A DNA stretch of 64,000 bases from Microcaldota archaeon (GCA_027365175.1 DAHXNY010000003.1:25735-89734), one strand, 5' to 3'. Counted from the first letter of the stretch, positions 23,787 to 33,067 are shown. Notes: generated from the sequence alone by a model not told the origin. Translations and numbers: made by a program.

Positions 23787-25031
23787 GTGAAAGAGATAAA
23801 ATTCGTTGATGTTGGAGAGGGCATAACCGAAGGCCATCTGCAGAAGTGGATGGTGAAGGACGGAGACAGTGTGAAGGAGGATCAGGCGGTTGCGCAGGTA
23901 GAGACAGATAAAGCAATAGTCAACATACCTGCACCGATATCTGGGATCATAAAACTGGTTGCTAAGGAGAATACCGATGTAAAGGTAGGAGATACATTAG
24001 CTACCGTGGGAGATGGAACACAGGATACAGAACCGAAAAAGGCTGCGCCTGAAGCTGAAAAGAGCGTTCAGCATTCTCCTCCTGCAGCACAAACTGCTGC
24101 GCATGTTGCTGCTGCGCCTGATACAAAGGCAGTAGGTGAGACCAAGGAGATACTTACTACTCCTTATGTGAGGAAGCTTGCTCGTGACCTTGGAATAGAC
24201 CTGTCAACGGTCACAGGCACCGGCCCGCAGGGAAGGATTCTGGAGAATGATGTTAAGACGTTTGCAAACAACGGAGCCGTTCCGAAGAAGCTTGTCCCTA
24301 AGTTCTCTGAAGTGCTCGAAGAGAAGCATGGCGAAGAGATTGAAAGAGTGCCGATGTCACAGTTGAGGAAGACGATTGCAAAGAATATGGAGCTTTCATG
24401 GACGATTCCTAGAGCGGTGCATATGGATATTGCAGACGCAGGGCATCTTTTCGAGATAGTTAAAAGAGAGAAGGAGAACGCTGAAAAGGCAGGTTTCAAG
24501 CTGACCTTCCTCCCATTCATGATAAAGGCAGCGGTAGAGGCTCTTAAGGAGAATCCAAGATTCAATTCAAGCTATGACCATGACAGGCAGGAGGTAATAG
24601 TAAAGAGGTATTACAATGTAGGGCTCGCTGCGGAGTCTCCTGATGGATTGAAGGTGGTTGTAATAAAGAATGCAGACAGGAAGAGCATATCTGAGATAGC
24701 TAAGGAGATAATGGTGCTTCACAAAAAGGTGCTTGATAATACCATATCATTGGAAGAGATGCATGATGGCACCTTCACAATAACCAATATAGGAAGCCTT
24801 GGAGGAGGATATCTCTCCGTTCCGATGATAAATTACCCCGAGGTCGCAATACTCGGAGTGCACATGATAAAGGAGGTGCCGGTAGTGCAGGACGGCAAGA
24901 TAGTTATAGGAAGGCAGCTGCCTTTCTCTCTGGTCTTCGACCATAGGGTGGTAGACGGGGCTGAAGCTGTGAAGTTCGGAAATGCCTTTAAGAGATATAT
25001 AGAGGATCCTGAATTCCTCGAGATGCTGTAA
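23787..25031 (+). CDS. pdhC: Dihydrolipoamide acyltransferase E2
   Basis: 414 residues. One lipoyl domain (1-75) with ETDKA, Lys42 being the lipoylated residue. It is followed by an Ala/Pro/Glu linker, a peripheral-subunit-binding domain (about 122-155, TTPYVRKLARDLG...GTGPQGRILENDV) and the catalytic domain. The active-site His386 and Asp390 are in FDHRVVDGAEA. It forms the core that passes acyl groups to CoA. The start is GTG at 23787. Lipoylation requires LplA or LipA/B, not seen in this window. Next gene is E3, 1 bp on. Confidence 0.94.
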   Translation: MKEIKFVDVGEGITEGHLQKWMVKDGDSVKEDQAVAQVETDKAIVNIPAPISGIIKLVAKENTDVKVGDTLATVGDGTQDTEPKKAAPEAEKSVQHSPPAAQTAAHVAAAPDTKAVGETKEILTTPYVRKLARDLGIDLSTVTGTGPQGRILENDVKTFANNGAVPKKLVPKFSEVLEEKHGEEIERVPMSQLRKTIAKNMELSWTIPRAVHMDIADAGHLFEIVKREKENAEKAGFKLTFLPFMIKAAVEALKENPRFNSSYDHDRQEVIVKRYYNVGLAAESPDGLKVVVIKNADRKSISEIAKEIMVLHKKVLDNTISLEEMHDGTFTITNIGSLGGGYLSVPMINYPEVAILGVHMIKEVPVVQDGKIVIGRQLPFSLVFDHRVVDGAEAVKFGNAFKRYIEDPEFLEML

Positions 25032-25032
25032 T

Positions 25033-26397
25033 ATGGTAATGGGCTCTCTCCCTGAAGAGATTGACGTCGCAGTCATCGGAGGAGGAGTAGGAGGATACGT
25101 AGCAGCCATAAGAGCTGCAGAGCTTGGAAAAAGCGTAACCATAGTAGAGAGGGATAAACTTGGAGGCCACTGCCTCAACTACGCATGCATACCGTCAAAG
25201 ACACTCATACATATATCCGATCTGTTGTATTCTGCAACTCATTCAGAGAACATGGGGATATCCGGATCCCTGAATATAGATGCAAAGAAGATGCATGACT
25301 GGAGGATAGGAGTCTCTCAGAAGCTCGAGAAAGGAGTTGAGAGCCTGTGTGATTCAAACGGCATAGAGAGGGTTAAGGGAGAGGCCACCTTCCTCAACTC
25401 AAGCACATTGCAGCTTACAAACGGAACCTCCCTCGATTTCAAGAAAGCCATAATAGCAACCGGATCCGTGCCTTCGGAACTTAAGGGATTCGGCTTCAAC
25501 GGCAGCAGCATTATCGACTACAAGCAGGCACTCTCCCTTGATTACATACCGAAGAGTATTGCGATAATAGGAGCAGGATATGTCTCCGTGGAGATAGCCG
25601 GCATGTTTGCAAAGCTGGGTTCACAGGTTCATGTGATAGCCCGCTCAGGAATATTGTCCAAGTTTGATCCTGATGCGACAGCATTGGTCGGTAGAAAGCT
25701 TGAGGCTCTTGGAGTGAAGATATATGCAGGAGCTGCTCCTGGACAGTATGATGGAAAAGGATTGAAGCTTTCTGACGGCACTTCGGTAGAAGCGGATATT
25801 GTAGTGGTTGCCATAGGGCTTGCCCCATACACAAAAGGGCTAGGGCTTGAAAATACAAAGGTCAAGACGGATGATAGGGGCTTTGTTGTTGTTGACAGTT
25901 CATTGCAGACGACAGACAGCAATATACTTGCTGTAGGTGATGTCGTAGGGGAGCCTATGCTCGCACACAAGGCGATAAGGCAGGGGGTGGTGGCTGGAGA
26001 GAAGGCTTCGGGCCTTAACTCAGGCTTTGACAATATCGTCATACCTGCAGTCATATTCTCTGATCCTGAAGTTGCGCTGGCAGGAACTTTGAATGCGAAG
26101 AATGTGAAGAAGTTCCCTATGAGCGCTGTCGGAAGAGGGATTGCGCTTGACAGGAAGGAGGGCTTTGTGAAGATAGCATACGATGATGATAATATAGTAA
26201 AGGGAGTGGAGATAGTTGGCCAGGATGCGAACGCTATGATAGCCGAGGCAGCTCTCGCGATAGAGATGGGAGCCACTCTGGAAGACATTGCAGATACGAT
26301 ACACCCGCACCCTACATTCTCTGAGGCGGTGCAGGAAGCTGCGGAAGCTGCCCTGGGCAGGCCTTTGCACTTCTATTATGGAAAGGGGACAAAATGA
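25033..26397 (+). CDS. lpdA: Dihydrolipoamide dehydrogenase E3
   Basis: A 454-residue flavoprotein disulfide reductase. The FAD fold is AVIGGGVGGYVAAIRAAELG, the redox disulfide is GGHCLNYACIPSK (Cys47, Cys52), the NAD fold is IAIIGAGYVSVEIAG, and the second FAD motif is ILAVGDV. Catalytic His426 and Glu431 are in HPHPTFSEAVQEA, supplied in trans in the dimer. His before Cys47 and Tyr-Ala before Cys52 depart slightly from the usual TCLNVGC but keep the geometry. It re-oxidises the lipoyl groups of E2. The last bases overlap the NAD kinase start. Confidence 0.94.
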   Translation: MVMGSLPEEIDVAVIGGGVGGYVAAIRAAELGKSVTIVERDKLGGHCLNYACIPSKTLIHISDLLYSATHSENMGISGSLNIDAKKMHDWRIGVSQKLEKGVESLCDSNGIERVKGEATFLNSSTLQLTNGTSLDFKKAIIATGSVPSELKGFGFNGSSIIDYKQALSLDYIPKSIAIIGAGYVSVEIAGMFAKLGSQVHVIARSGILSKFDPDATALVGRKLEALGVKIYAGAAPGQYDGKGLKLSDGTSVEADIVVVAIGLAPYTKGLGLENTKVKTDDRGFVVVDSSLQTTDSNILAVGDVVGEPMLAHKAIRQGVVAGEKASGLNSGFDNIVIPAVIFSDPEVALAGTLNAKNVKKFPMSAVGRGIALDRKEGFVKIAYDDDNIVKGVEIVGQDANAMIAEAALAIEMGATLEDIADTIHPHPTFSEAVQEAAEAALGRPLHFYYGKGTK

Positions 26398-27173
26398 AGA
26401 TAACGATAATCTGCAAGAAGTATTACAAGGAGATACAGGAGCTGGAGAAGGCTTTTGAGATGACAAGGAGCGGGGACATATGCATAGCCATAGGAGGCGA
26501 CGGCACCTTCGTAAAGGCTGCCAGGGAATTTGACGGCCCGATACTTGCAATAAGAGGAAATGAGAGCAACAGCGCAGGATATTATTCGGATATAAGCATA
26601 AAGGACATTTCGCTGGTTGTGAAGAAGCTGAAGAAGAGGCAGTACACGATAGAGAATCTCGGGAACAAGATAGAGCTGTCTTTCAAGGGCAAGAAGTACT
26701 ATGCTGTTAATGAGGTGCTGCTGCACAATTGGCGCGAAGAGGTATACTTCAGCGTTTACTACAAGGATGACCATAAGGAGAAGGCGATATACCCTTACGT
26801 AATGGCAGGGGACGGAATGCTGGTAACGAGTGAGGTAGGCTCTACCGCATACAACAGGTCAGCAGGAGGGCCGGTCATACTCTCGCCCAAGCTCCTCTGT
26901 GCCACCTTCCTGAATGTCGACGGGCCTTACACCAATTCGATAATAGTAAGCCCTGACAAGAAGATAGGTGCGCGGATAGAGAAATACAGGGGAGTGCTGC
27001 GCTATGACGGAATAGATGCAGGCAGCATAAAGAAGGGCGAGAGCTTTGAGGTGTCCTTATCTAAAAAGGAATTACGGGTAGTAAGACTTGATGGAGTAAG
27101 GGAGGATATAGCTGTGAAGCTTGCACGTATAATAAAGGGCAAGATGAGGAAGCCCGAAGGCATAGAGTACTGA
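26394..27173 (+). CDS. nadK: NAD kinase
   Basis: 259 residues, a common archaeal length. The diacylglycerol-kinase-like nucleotide site GGDGTFVKAA (GGDGT 34-38), then AVNEV (Asn106-Glu107), and the diagnostic TSEVGSTAYNRSAGGP (145-160) are all present. It phosphorylates NAD to NADP. The ATG at 26394 overlaps the E3 stop by ATGA, placing it as fifth gene of the PDH operon. Coupling NADP supply to the E3/NAD branch is a plausible reason. Metal residues appear intact. Confidence 0.9.
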   Translation: MKITIICKKYYKEIQELEKAFEMTRSGDICIAIGGDGTFVKAAREFDGPILAIRGNESNSAGYYSDISIKDISLVVKKLKKRQYTIENLGNKIELSFKGKKYYAVNEVLLHNWREEVYFSVYYKDDHKEKAIYPYVMAGDGMLVTSEVGSTAYNRSAGGPVILSPKLLCATFLNVDGPYTNSIIVSPDKKIGARIEKYRGVLRYDGIDAGSIKKGESFEVSLSKKELRVVRLDGVREDIAVKLARIIKGKMRKPEGIEY

Positions 27174-27179
27174 TACCTG

Positions 27180-28061
27180 TCACTGCTTTTTCTGGAAGAA
27201 CGCGTGCTCCAGCGCCCTGAAGGTCAGCTTTGCGGCAAGGAAGTTCGGCGCTATCATCCCAGGTATGGGCGCAAGCTCGCATACGTCCATGCCAAGAAGG
27301 TTCTTCTCTGCAAGAATGCCCTTTAGCACCATGTCTATCTGTGCAAAACGCATCCCGTTAGGTTCAGGAGTGCCGACGCTCGGCATCTCACCGCTGTCCA
27401 GCACATCCAAGTCTATGGTTATGTAGACATTTTGCTTTGTGCGCTTCTTTATTATCTGCGCAATCTCATTTGCAGGCAGGCTCTGCATGTCCCTCATGTA
27501 AAGTATGTCATCCGAGTACTTCTTTGCGCTCTCTATGTCAATGCTCCTGACTCCGGCGCTGTAGCAGCTTTCGCAGACATCCCTCGCGCGTGCCATTATG
27601 CACGCGTGGGAGTACCTGCTGCCCATATACTCGTCTCTGTAATCGGAATGGGCATCGAAGTGGATTACGCTGAACTCCTTATTGCGCTTTGCAACAGCTC
27701 TTATGGAGCCTACTGCTATCGAATGTTCTCCGCCTATGAGAAGGGGCATCTTCTTCGCATCAAGTATGAGATCGGCCTCTCTTTCTATCCAGTTTATCGT
27801 CTCTTCGGGAGAGCCTACGCTCGGCTGCATCTCATCTGTCGTATATATGCCTATCTCAGTTATCTCCTTCTTGTATTCCTCATCGTAGAGCTCCAGGTTC
27901 CTGCTCGCATCTATTATGGCATGCGGACCGTCCCTTGCGCCTGATTTGTATGATGTAGTAGAATCATATGGCACCGGAAGTACTACGACCTTTGCGCTTC
28001 CGTAATCCTGGTCCTCTATCCCGAACAGGTTATACGGAGGAAGTTGATGCAGCAGTTTCAT
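27180..28061 (-). CDS. speB: Agmatinase (ureohydrolase)
   Basis: 293 residues. The binuclear manganese ligands are all visible: His113 in GGEHSI; Asp136, His138 and Asp140 in HFDAHSDYRDEY; Asp217 and Asp219 in TIDLDVLD. It hydrolyses agmatine to putrescine and urea; guanidinobutyrase or arginase relatives are alternatives. With the arginine/AdoMet decarboxylase at 501 and MTA phosphorylase at 52291 it supports a putrescine route from arginine. The gene converges on nadK with 6 bp between them. Confidence 0.88.
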   Translation of the reverse strand: MKLLHQLPPYNLFGIEDQDYGSAKVVVLPVPYDSTTSYKSGARDGPHAIIDASRNLELYDEEYKKEITEIGIYTTDEMQPSVGSPEETINWIEREADLILDAKKMPLLIGGEHSIAVGSIRAVAKRNKEFSVIHFDAHSDYRDEYMGSRYSHACIMARARDVCESCYSAGVRSIDIESAKKYSDDILYMRDMQSLPANEIAQIIKKRTKQNVYITIDLDVLDSGEMPSVGTPEPNGMRFAQIDMVLKGILAEKNLLGMDVCELAPIPGMIAPNFLAAKLTFRALEHAFFQKKQ

Positions 28062-28078
28062 TTTATCACATTATTTTA

Positions 28079-28483
28079 TTATAACTCCTTTGTGCTTCTG
28101 TCTATCTGTTTATTCTCGTACTTGAAGAGAGCTTCCTTTATCGCTTTTAATGATAACGTGGCACAGTGCATTCTTACAGGCCCGGGATCGAGGTTTATTA
28201 TCTCTATGAGGCTCTTTTTGCCCATGGACTCTATCTCCTGCACGCTCTTGCCCTTCAGCTTTTCCATGAGTATGTTTGCTGAGCCCATCGAGATGACGCA
28301 GCCATCCCCATCATAGGAGACATCCTTGACTATGCCGTTTTCTATCTTAAGGAAGACGGTTATCCTGTCACCGCATGAGACATTCTCCTCGTGCATCTCT
28401 GCATTTGGTTTTTCCATCTTATGCTTATGTTCCTGTGTCTCATAGCTCGAGAGTAGTTCCTCGGCATACATGTCTAGATCCAT
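28079..28483 (-). CDS. SufU/IscU-like Fe-S scaffold
   Basis: 134 residues. Three conserved Cys of the U-type scaffold are present, in NVSCGDRITVF, YDGDGCVISMGSANIL and VRMHCATLSLKAIKEAL, and Asp near the second helps cluster release. It builds [2Fe-2S] or [4Fe-4S] clusters and passes them to targets such as SdhB in this window. The ATG at 28483 lies about 26 bp from the centre of a TATA box (28504-28514), so the mRNA looks leaderless; a GTG at 28489 is also in frame. No SufS or SufBC is adjacent. Confidence 0.86.
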   Translation of the reverse strand: MDLDMYAEELLSSYETQEHKHKMEKPNAEMHEENVSCGDRITVFLKIENGIVKDVSYDGDGCVISMGSANILMEKLKGKSVQEIESMGKKSLIEIINLDPGPVRMHCATLSLKAIKEALFKYENKQIDRSTKEL

Positions 28484-28544
28484 ATTCACACTTATAGAAT
28501 AAGCTGTATATAAATGTTAGACTTTAAGAATAATAAACGTTGGC
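28484..28544. promoter_or_regulatory. Shared divergent promoter, SufU / PIN protein
   Basis: The gap of 61 bp holds a single TATA element TGTATATAAAT (about 28504-28514). Its AT symmetry allows it to serve both the leftward scaffold gene, leaderless, and the rightward PIN gene, with a leader of about 5-10 bases. Confidence 0.45.
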
Positions 28545-28919
28545 ATGGAAGGCAAATTTGTGATAGTAGACACAAGCTCCATAATATTCGGGCTGTCCAA
28601 AAAGCATGATGTCTTCAGCGCGCTTGAAGACAGGTTTCCCAGGCATTCCCTGCTCATATCGCAGGGCATATTGAATGAGATAAAGGGCATTGCAAGCGGG
28701 AATGGAAGATACTCCAAGTATGCAAAGGTTGCGCTTGGAATTGTAAAAAAGAACGGGCATATAGAGATTACAGGCAGCAGAAAGTATCCTGATGACTGGA
28801 TGCTCGACAATGCCTCTGAAGGGGCAGTAATATGCACAAATGATTCCGCTCTTAAGGTGAAACTGAGGAAAGAAGGCGCCACAGTAGTCAGCATTTCCAT
28901 AAACGGAGTGCTGAGATGA
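28545..28919 (+). CDS. PIN-domain ribonuclease
   Basis: A 124-residue single PIN domain. Acidic metal ligands are Asp near residue 9 (IVDTSSIIFG), Glu in ILNEIKGI, Asp in the DDWMLDNASEGAVICTND segment, and the final Asp in TNDSALK. The pattern fits the archaeal Fcf1/Nob1-like or VapC9 group of small PIN nucleases that cut RNA. No VapB-type antitoxin is adjacent, which favours a housekeeping RNA-processing role over a toxin. It is divergent from the Fe-S scaffold gene. The substrate is not known. Confidence 0.82.
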   Translation: MEGKFVIVDTSSIIFGLSKKHDVFSALEDRFPRHSLLISQGILNEIKGIASGNGRYSKYAKVALGIVKKNGHIEITGSRKYPDDWMLDNASEGAVICTNDSALKVKLRKEGATVVSISINGVLR

Positions 28920-29152
28920 CAGTTTAGCGCCTTTCAATGTGTTCTCATTGGGATCTCAGGTTTCCGTCCTTGGCTGCACATGCAGCCTGCCCAGAGTTTC
29001 CTTCTTCTACGCAGGCACCTTGGGGTTAGGCATAGGCGCAGGATTATACCCGTTTCGTCTACGGTTGCAATGGGTTTATATTTTTATTTGTTGCTATCTT
29101 TACAGTAATTTTTCTGCTTATCCGTGATTAAGACGATTAAACGAGTGATATA

Positions 29153-29749
29153 GTGTATTATATAGACACAATAAAGGATTCAGTGAGCGTATCACCAATA
29201 TACTTCGGGGAGAATATAGACGAAGGAGTTGAGAAGATACTCAGGACCAAGTATGAGCGAACGCTTGACAAGGATCTGGGGATAATACTCGCTGTCTTCA
29301 ATGTAAGGGACATAAGCGACGGCCGCATAATACCGGGAGATCCTTCTACACACCACGACGTCACATTTGATATACTGGCATTCAAGCTTGAGGTAGAGGA
29401 GGTAGTGGTTGGAGAGGTCTCTGAGCTTGCAGACTTTGGATGCTTTGTAAGGATAGGGCCTATAGATGGCCTTGTGCACATGTCGCAGATAACCAGCGAC
29501 TTCATAAGCTATGACAGGAAGGCAAGCGTCTTTGTTTCTAGGAACACAGGAAAGAGCCTGAAGAAGGGAGACGTGGTGTTCGGCAAGGTCTCATCAATAA
29601 GCCTGAAGAACAGCATAGGAGATGCGAAGATAGCGCTCACGATGCGCCCTGACGGACTTGGGAAGTATGAATGGATAAAGGAGCCTAAGAAAGAGCACAA
29701 GCCTATGGGAGGCAGGCCAAGAGGCGGCAGGAGGCCCCCTAGGAAGTGA
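29153..29749 (+). CDS. rpo7: RNA polymerase subunit Rpo7 (RpoE')
   Basis: 198 residues: N-terminal tip domain (1-80, with KYERTLDKDLGIILAVFNVRDI and GRIIPGD) and S1 RNA-binding domain (81-165, with EVVVGEVSELADFGCFVRIGPIDGLVHMSQI). A basic Gly/Arg/Pro tail follows (last 25 residues). Rpo7 forms the stalk with Rpo4 and binds nascent RNA. The start is GTG at 29153, downstream of a TATA-like GGGTTTATATTTTTA (about 29073-29087). Spt4 follows after 15 bp, the usual archaeal pairing. Confidence 0.93.
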   Translation: MYYIDTIKDSVSVSPIYFGENIDEGVEKILRTKYERTLDKDLGIILAVFNVRDISDGRIIPGDPSTHHDVTFDILAFKLEVEEVVVGEVSELADFGCFVRIGPIDGLVHMSQITSDFISYDRKASVFVSRNTGKSLKKGDVVFGKVSSISLKNSIGDAKIALTMRPDGLGKYEWIKEPKKEHKPMGGRPRGGRRPPRK

Positions 29750-29764
29750 TTATAAGGGATATTT

Positions 29765-29953
29765 ATGGAACTAGCATGCAGAAAGTGCAATCTGATAATA
29801 TCGCAGGGCAATACCTGCCCGGTATGCAATGCGGCAGAACTTACCTCGAAATGGAGCGGCTACATAGCTATGCTTAATGTAGAGAAATCGGATGTGGCTA
29901 AGAGGATGGAGATAAAGGTAAACGGCTCTTATGCCATAAGCATAAACGGCTGA
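29765..29953 (+). CDS. spt4: Transcription elongation factor Spt4
   Basis: A 62-residue zinc-ribbon protein: two Cys pairs in ACRKCNLII and TCPVCNAAELTSKWSGY. The rest has the Spt4 ending (AKRMEIKVNGSYAISI). It pairs with Spt5 to keep RNA polymerase processive. The ATG at 29765 follows rpo7 closely in one operon. The stop codon lies directly beside the converging FKBP gene. Confidence 0.93.
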   Translation: MELACRKCNLIISQGNTCPVCNAAELTSKWSGYIAMLNVEKSDVAKRMEIKVNGSYAISING

Positions 29954-30643
29954 TCATTCCTCCTTCTTTTCCTCCCTTGCGTATCTCTCTTCTACCGATA
30001 TGTTCTTCACATCGTCCATGAACCTGAACATGGCGCTAACCATGGCCGACTTGTTTATGAAGTAGTCTGCATCCTTGTTTACCTTATCGCCGAATACTAC
30101 CTTTACTGCTGCCCTCTCGCCCTGTGCCTCATCAGGCTTCAGCGCGTACATCTCTGCTATCGCATCTATTTTCTCCTTCTCAGAATCCAGCTTCTTCACT
30201 ACAGTAATATCGTATACGAGCCTCTCTCCGGCAAGAGGATGGTTCGCATCGACTACCACTCTCGCTGAATTGACGCTCTTCACAGTTACTGCTGTGCCAT
30301 CTATGTTCACGCGCATGCCAGGAACAGGCTCTATGTCCCTCTCCCTGAAATCAGACAGCTTCATGACCCTGACCAGATCCTCGCTCCTCTCTCCGAATGC
30401 GTCCTTGGGTTCTATCTCCACAGTCTTCTGCTGGCTTATGGCCATACCCTTTACCGCATCCTCTACGCCCTTGATTGCGTTGTTCTTGCCTATCACTATC
30501 AGCTGCGGGCTGTACCTGCCCTCTTCCTCGAATACGCCTTCTTCCTTTGCTCTCTTCTCCATCGTAGTATAGACTATGCTCTTGTCAGATGCCCTGCGTG
30601 CAGTATAGTCTATAGTTACAAAATCTCCGTTTGTAAACGGCAT
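29954..30643 (-). CDS. FKBP-type peptidyl-prolyl isomerase
   Basis: 229 residues. It is an archaeal long FKBP, with the FKBP half-barrel (GDFVTIDYTARRAS, IVIGKNNAIKGVEDAVKGM) and an inserted flap with IF/SlyD chaperone character (EPKDAFGERSEDLVRVM to VDANHPLAGERLVYDITV). A C-terminal helical domain with a charged tail follows (160-229). It speeds cis-trans isomerisation at proline and binds unfolded chains in the cytoplasm. Length exceeds bacterial SlyD but suits archaeal PPIases. It converges on spt4 with no gap. Confidence 0.9.
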   Translation of the reverse strand: MPFTNGDFVTIDYTARRASDKSIVYTTMEKRAKEEGVFEEEGRYSPQLIVIGKNNAIKGVEDAVKGMAISQQKTVEIEPKDAFGERSEDLVRVMKLSDFRERDIEPVPGMRVNIDGTAVTVKSVNSARVVVDANHPLAGERLVYDITVVKKLDSEKEKIDAIAEMYALKPDEAQGERAAVKVVFGDKVNKDADYFINKSAMVSAMFRFMDDVKNISVEERYAREEKKEE

Positions 30644-30707
30644 AAAATCACACTACTATTATATGGCTCATATTTAAAAGGTATTGGCATAATATGCAAT
30701 AGATTAC

Positions 30708-31313
30708 ATGGACAGGAAAAAGATGATTGAATTCATAGGGGCGCTCTTTGTAGCGGCCATATTCTTGACATCGTATGCCGCCTTCTCCAGCAACAACAGC
30801 GCTGCGAATACGGCAAGCACCTCCAGCACGGTTGCCACCTACTATGCAGTGGGCAATACAAACGCAGCCATAACCGGATACAATAATACGCTTTTTGTGA
30901 ACGTAAGCTGCAAGGGAGCTCTCCAGAACCAGACTTTTAATAAGATAAATGCGATAGCCACGCAGCTTGAGAATAACGGCTCTGTGCTTACTTACTCCTC
31001 TTCGGGGAGCGGCTTCCAGATAGGTCCGCAGAATATGAATTCAAAGAGCATATACGACTATATGTACACGAAGCTCGGCTCCAACAGCACAAACTGCACG
31101 GTATTCAGCACGACTGCCACTGTGGAGCTTCCCGGCCTTATACAGATGAGTGTGCAGGGCCAGAGCATAGCTGTCAAGGTGCCTTACAGCGTTGCTGTAC
31201 AGCAGATCAGCCTGGAGCTGAACCAGTCTATGCCTTCTACGCTTCCGCTGAGGGTCGCTGTCCTCATAACTGCGAATGGAACCATGTACGGCAATCCTTC
31301 GATCAGCAGGTAG
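30708..31313 (+). CDS. Membrane-anchored surface protein, unknown
   Basis: 201 residues. After a short basic start (MDRKKM), residues 7-27 form one hydrophobic helix that could be a signal anchor. The rest is Ser/Thr/Asn-rich, with several NxS/T sequons and two Cys (VSCKG and NSTNCTV) that could form a disulfide outside the cell. No domain is recognised. Its stop precedes the GluRS ATG at 31318 by 4 bp, so the two may be co-transcribed. Confidence 0.65.
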   Translation: MDRKKMIEFIGALFVAAIFLTSYAAFSSNNSAANTASTSSTVATYYAVGNTNAAITGYNNTLFVNVSCKGALQNQTFNKINAIATQLENNGSVLTYSSSGSGFQIGPQNMNSKSIYDYMYTKLGSNSTNCTVFSTTATVELPGLIQMSVQGQSIAVKVPYSVAVQQISLELNQSMPSTLPLRVAVLITANGTMYGNPSISR

Positions 31314-31317
31314 TAAG

Positions 31318-33027
31318 ATGGATGATTTATCACAGGCCATAAGGAAGTACGCTTTGAAGAATGCGGCAGAGCATGGAAGCGCCCGTGATTCGGCTGTTCT
31401 TGCCAAGGTCCTCTCCCTGGATCCTTCTTTGAAGAAGGATATGAAGGCGCTTGCGACGCAGGTAGCTTCGGTAGTAAAGGAGATAAACGCCATGGACAAA
31501 GGCGCACTGCAGAAAGCCTATTCCGAATATAAAGAGGAGTTTGAGAAGGAGCATTTGGAAAAGGCTGCAAAGAGCGCATCGCATAATTTTTATGTTGAAG
31601 GGGCCGTGGAAGGGAGCTTCAAGACAAGGTTTGCCCCGGAACCCAGCGGCTATATGCACATAGGACATGCGAAAGCTGTCTTCATAGAGACGGAGCTTGC
31701 GAGGATATACAGGGGCAGCGTCAGCCTTTATTTCGATGATACAAATCCTGCAAAGGAGAGGCAGGAGTTTGTAGATGCCTTGAAGAAGGATGCGAAGTGG
31801 CTTGGGCTCTCCTTTTCAGATGAGTATTACGCAAGCGACAATATCAGCTATGAATACAAATGTGCGGAGAAGCTGATAAAGAAAGGCCATGCATACGTCT
31901 GCTTCTGCAGTGCTGACACTATCGGAGAGAAGAGGAGCGGAGGCGAGGGATGCGGGCACAGGAACCAGACCGAGGACGCGAACCTAAGCTTCTGGAAGAA
32001 CATGATAAACGGAGAATACGGGGAGAACCAGGTATCGCTGAGGTTCAAGGGGGATATGAAGGCGCTTAACACAGTGATGAGGGATCCCGTATTGTTCAGG
32101 ATAAAGAAGGATGTGCATTACAGGCAAGGAGACAAGTATGTCGCTTGGCCATCCTACGATTTCAATACTCCGGTAATAGATTCCATCAAGGGAATAACGC
32201 ATGCCGCAAGGAGCAAGGAGTATGAGTTGAGGGATGAGCTTTACGATAAGCTATTGGACCTTCTTGAGATGAGGAAACCGAGGATAATAGAGTTCTCAAG
32301 GTTCGAGATAGCAAACAATATGACAAGCAAAAGGAATACCAACAAGCTCATAGAGGATGGGCTTGTCTCAGGATATGATGACCCCAGGCTCGTGACCATC
32401 ACAGCGTTGAGGAAGAGAGGGGTAAGGCCGGAAGCGATACGCGATTTTGTTCTTAGGTCAGGGATGGGCAAGTCAGAGAGCAGGTCAAGCATGGAGGAGC
32501 TGCTTGCGTTGAACAGAAGGGCAATAGACGAGAGTTCAAAGAGGCTCTTCTTTGTAAGGGAGCCTGTCAGGCTGGAGGTTGCAGGCATAGATAAGATCGA
32601 GGTTAAGCTTCCTCTTCACCCTAGCGCAGAGCTGGGCCACAGGGAGTACAGCTGCAGCGGCGTTTATTACATAGACAGGAACGATGCTGACGCTCTTGAA
32701 GTTGGCAGCATGGCGAGATTGAAGGGAGCCTTCAACATAAGAGTAATAGAGGCATCAGACAACCTGTTAAGGGCGGAATACAAAGGTACGGAGAAGATTG
32801 ACGCGCTTATAATGCAATGGGTTTCCGAGGGCAATTTCGTGCAGGCAAACCTCACATTGATAGGGGAGCTGCTCAAGGATGACGAGTTCAATAGAAATAG
32901 CATGGTGAAGGTTAATGGATACGCGGAGAGCTATGCATCAGGGCTTAAGGACAATGACACGGTGCAGTTCGAGAGGATAGGCTTCTTCAAGTTCGACGCT
33001 AAAGATGGAACCTTCTTTTCCTTGTGA
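31318..33027 (+). CDS. gltX: Glutamyl-tRNA synthetase
   Basis: 569 residues, archaeal-type non-discriminating GluRS. An N-terminal helical extension (1-85) precedes the class I catalytic domain, with PSGYMHIGHAK (HIGH 114-117). The KMSKS loop is replaced by MTSKRNTNK. The C-terminal half is the beta-barrel anticodon domain of the archaeal/eukaryotic kind. It charges tRNA-Glu and usually also tRNA-Gln, later amidated by GatDE. The ATG at 31318 is used; an in-frame open stretch from 31276 overlaps the previous gene and does not resemble GluRS. Confidence 0.93.
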   Translation: MDDLSQAIRKYALKNAAEHGSARDSAVLAKVLSLDPSLKKDMKALATQVASVVKEINAMDKGALQKAYSEYKEEFEKEHLEKAAKSASHNFYVEGAVEGSFKTRFAPEPSGYMHIGHAKAVFIETELARIYRGSVSLYFDDTNPAKERQEFVDALKKDAKWLGLSFSDEYYASDNISYEYKCAEKLIKKGHAYVCFCSADTIGEKRSGGEGCGHRNQTEDANLSFWKNMINGEYGENQVSLRFKGDMKALNTVMRDPVLFRIKKDVHYRQGDKYVAWPSYDFNTPVIDSIKGITHAARSKEYELRDELYDKLLDLLEMRKPRIIEFSRFEIANNMTSKRNTNKLIEDGLVSGYDDPRLVTITALRKRGVRPEAIRDFVLRSGMGKSESRSSMEELLALNRRAIDESSKRLFFVREPVRLEVAGIDKIEVKLPLHPSAELGHREYSCSGVYYIDRNDADALEVGSMARLKGAFNIRVIEASDNLLRAEYKGTEKIDALIMQWVSEGNFVQANLTLIGELLKDDEFNRNSMVKVNGYAESYASGLKDNDTVQFERIGFFKFDAKDGTFFSL

Positions 33028-33067
33028 TTAAGGAAAAGTTTTTAGTCTTGAATGCATAGGTAATAGC

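Noticed and set aside
28545..28919. VapC toxin of a toxin-antitoxin pair
   Set aside because: PIN domain is clear but no antitoxin gene is adjacent; the neighbour is a divergent Fe-S scaffold gene.
28920..29152. Possible small RNA or gene between the PIN gene and rpo7
   Set aside because: A 6-bp hairpin (GGCTGC/GCAGCC, 28972-28987) and an open frame of about 60 codons exist, but neither has a start signal or recognisable structure; the stretch from 29070 is simply the rpo7 promoter.
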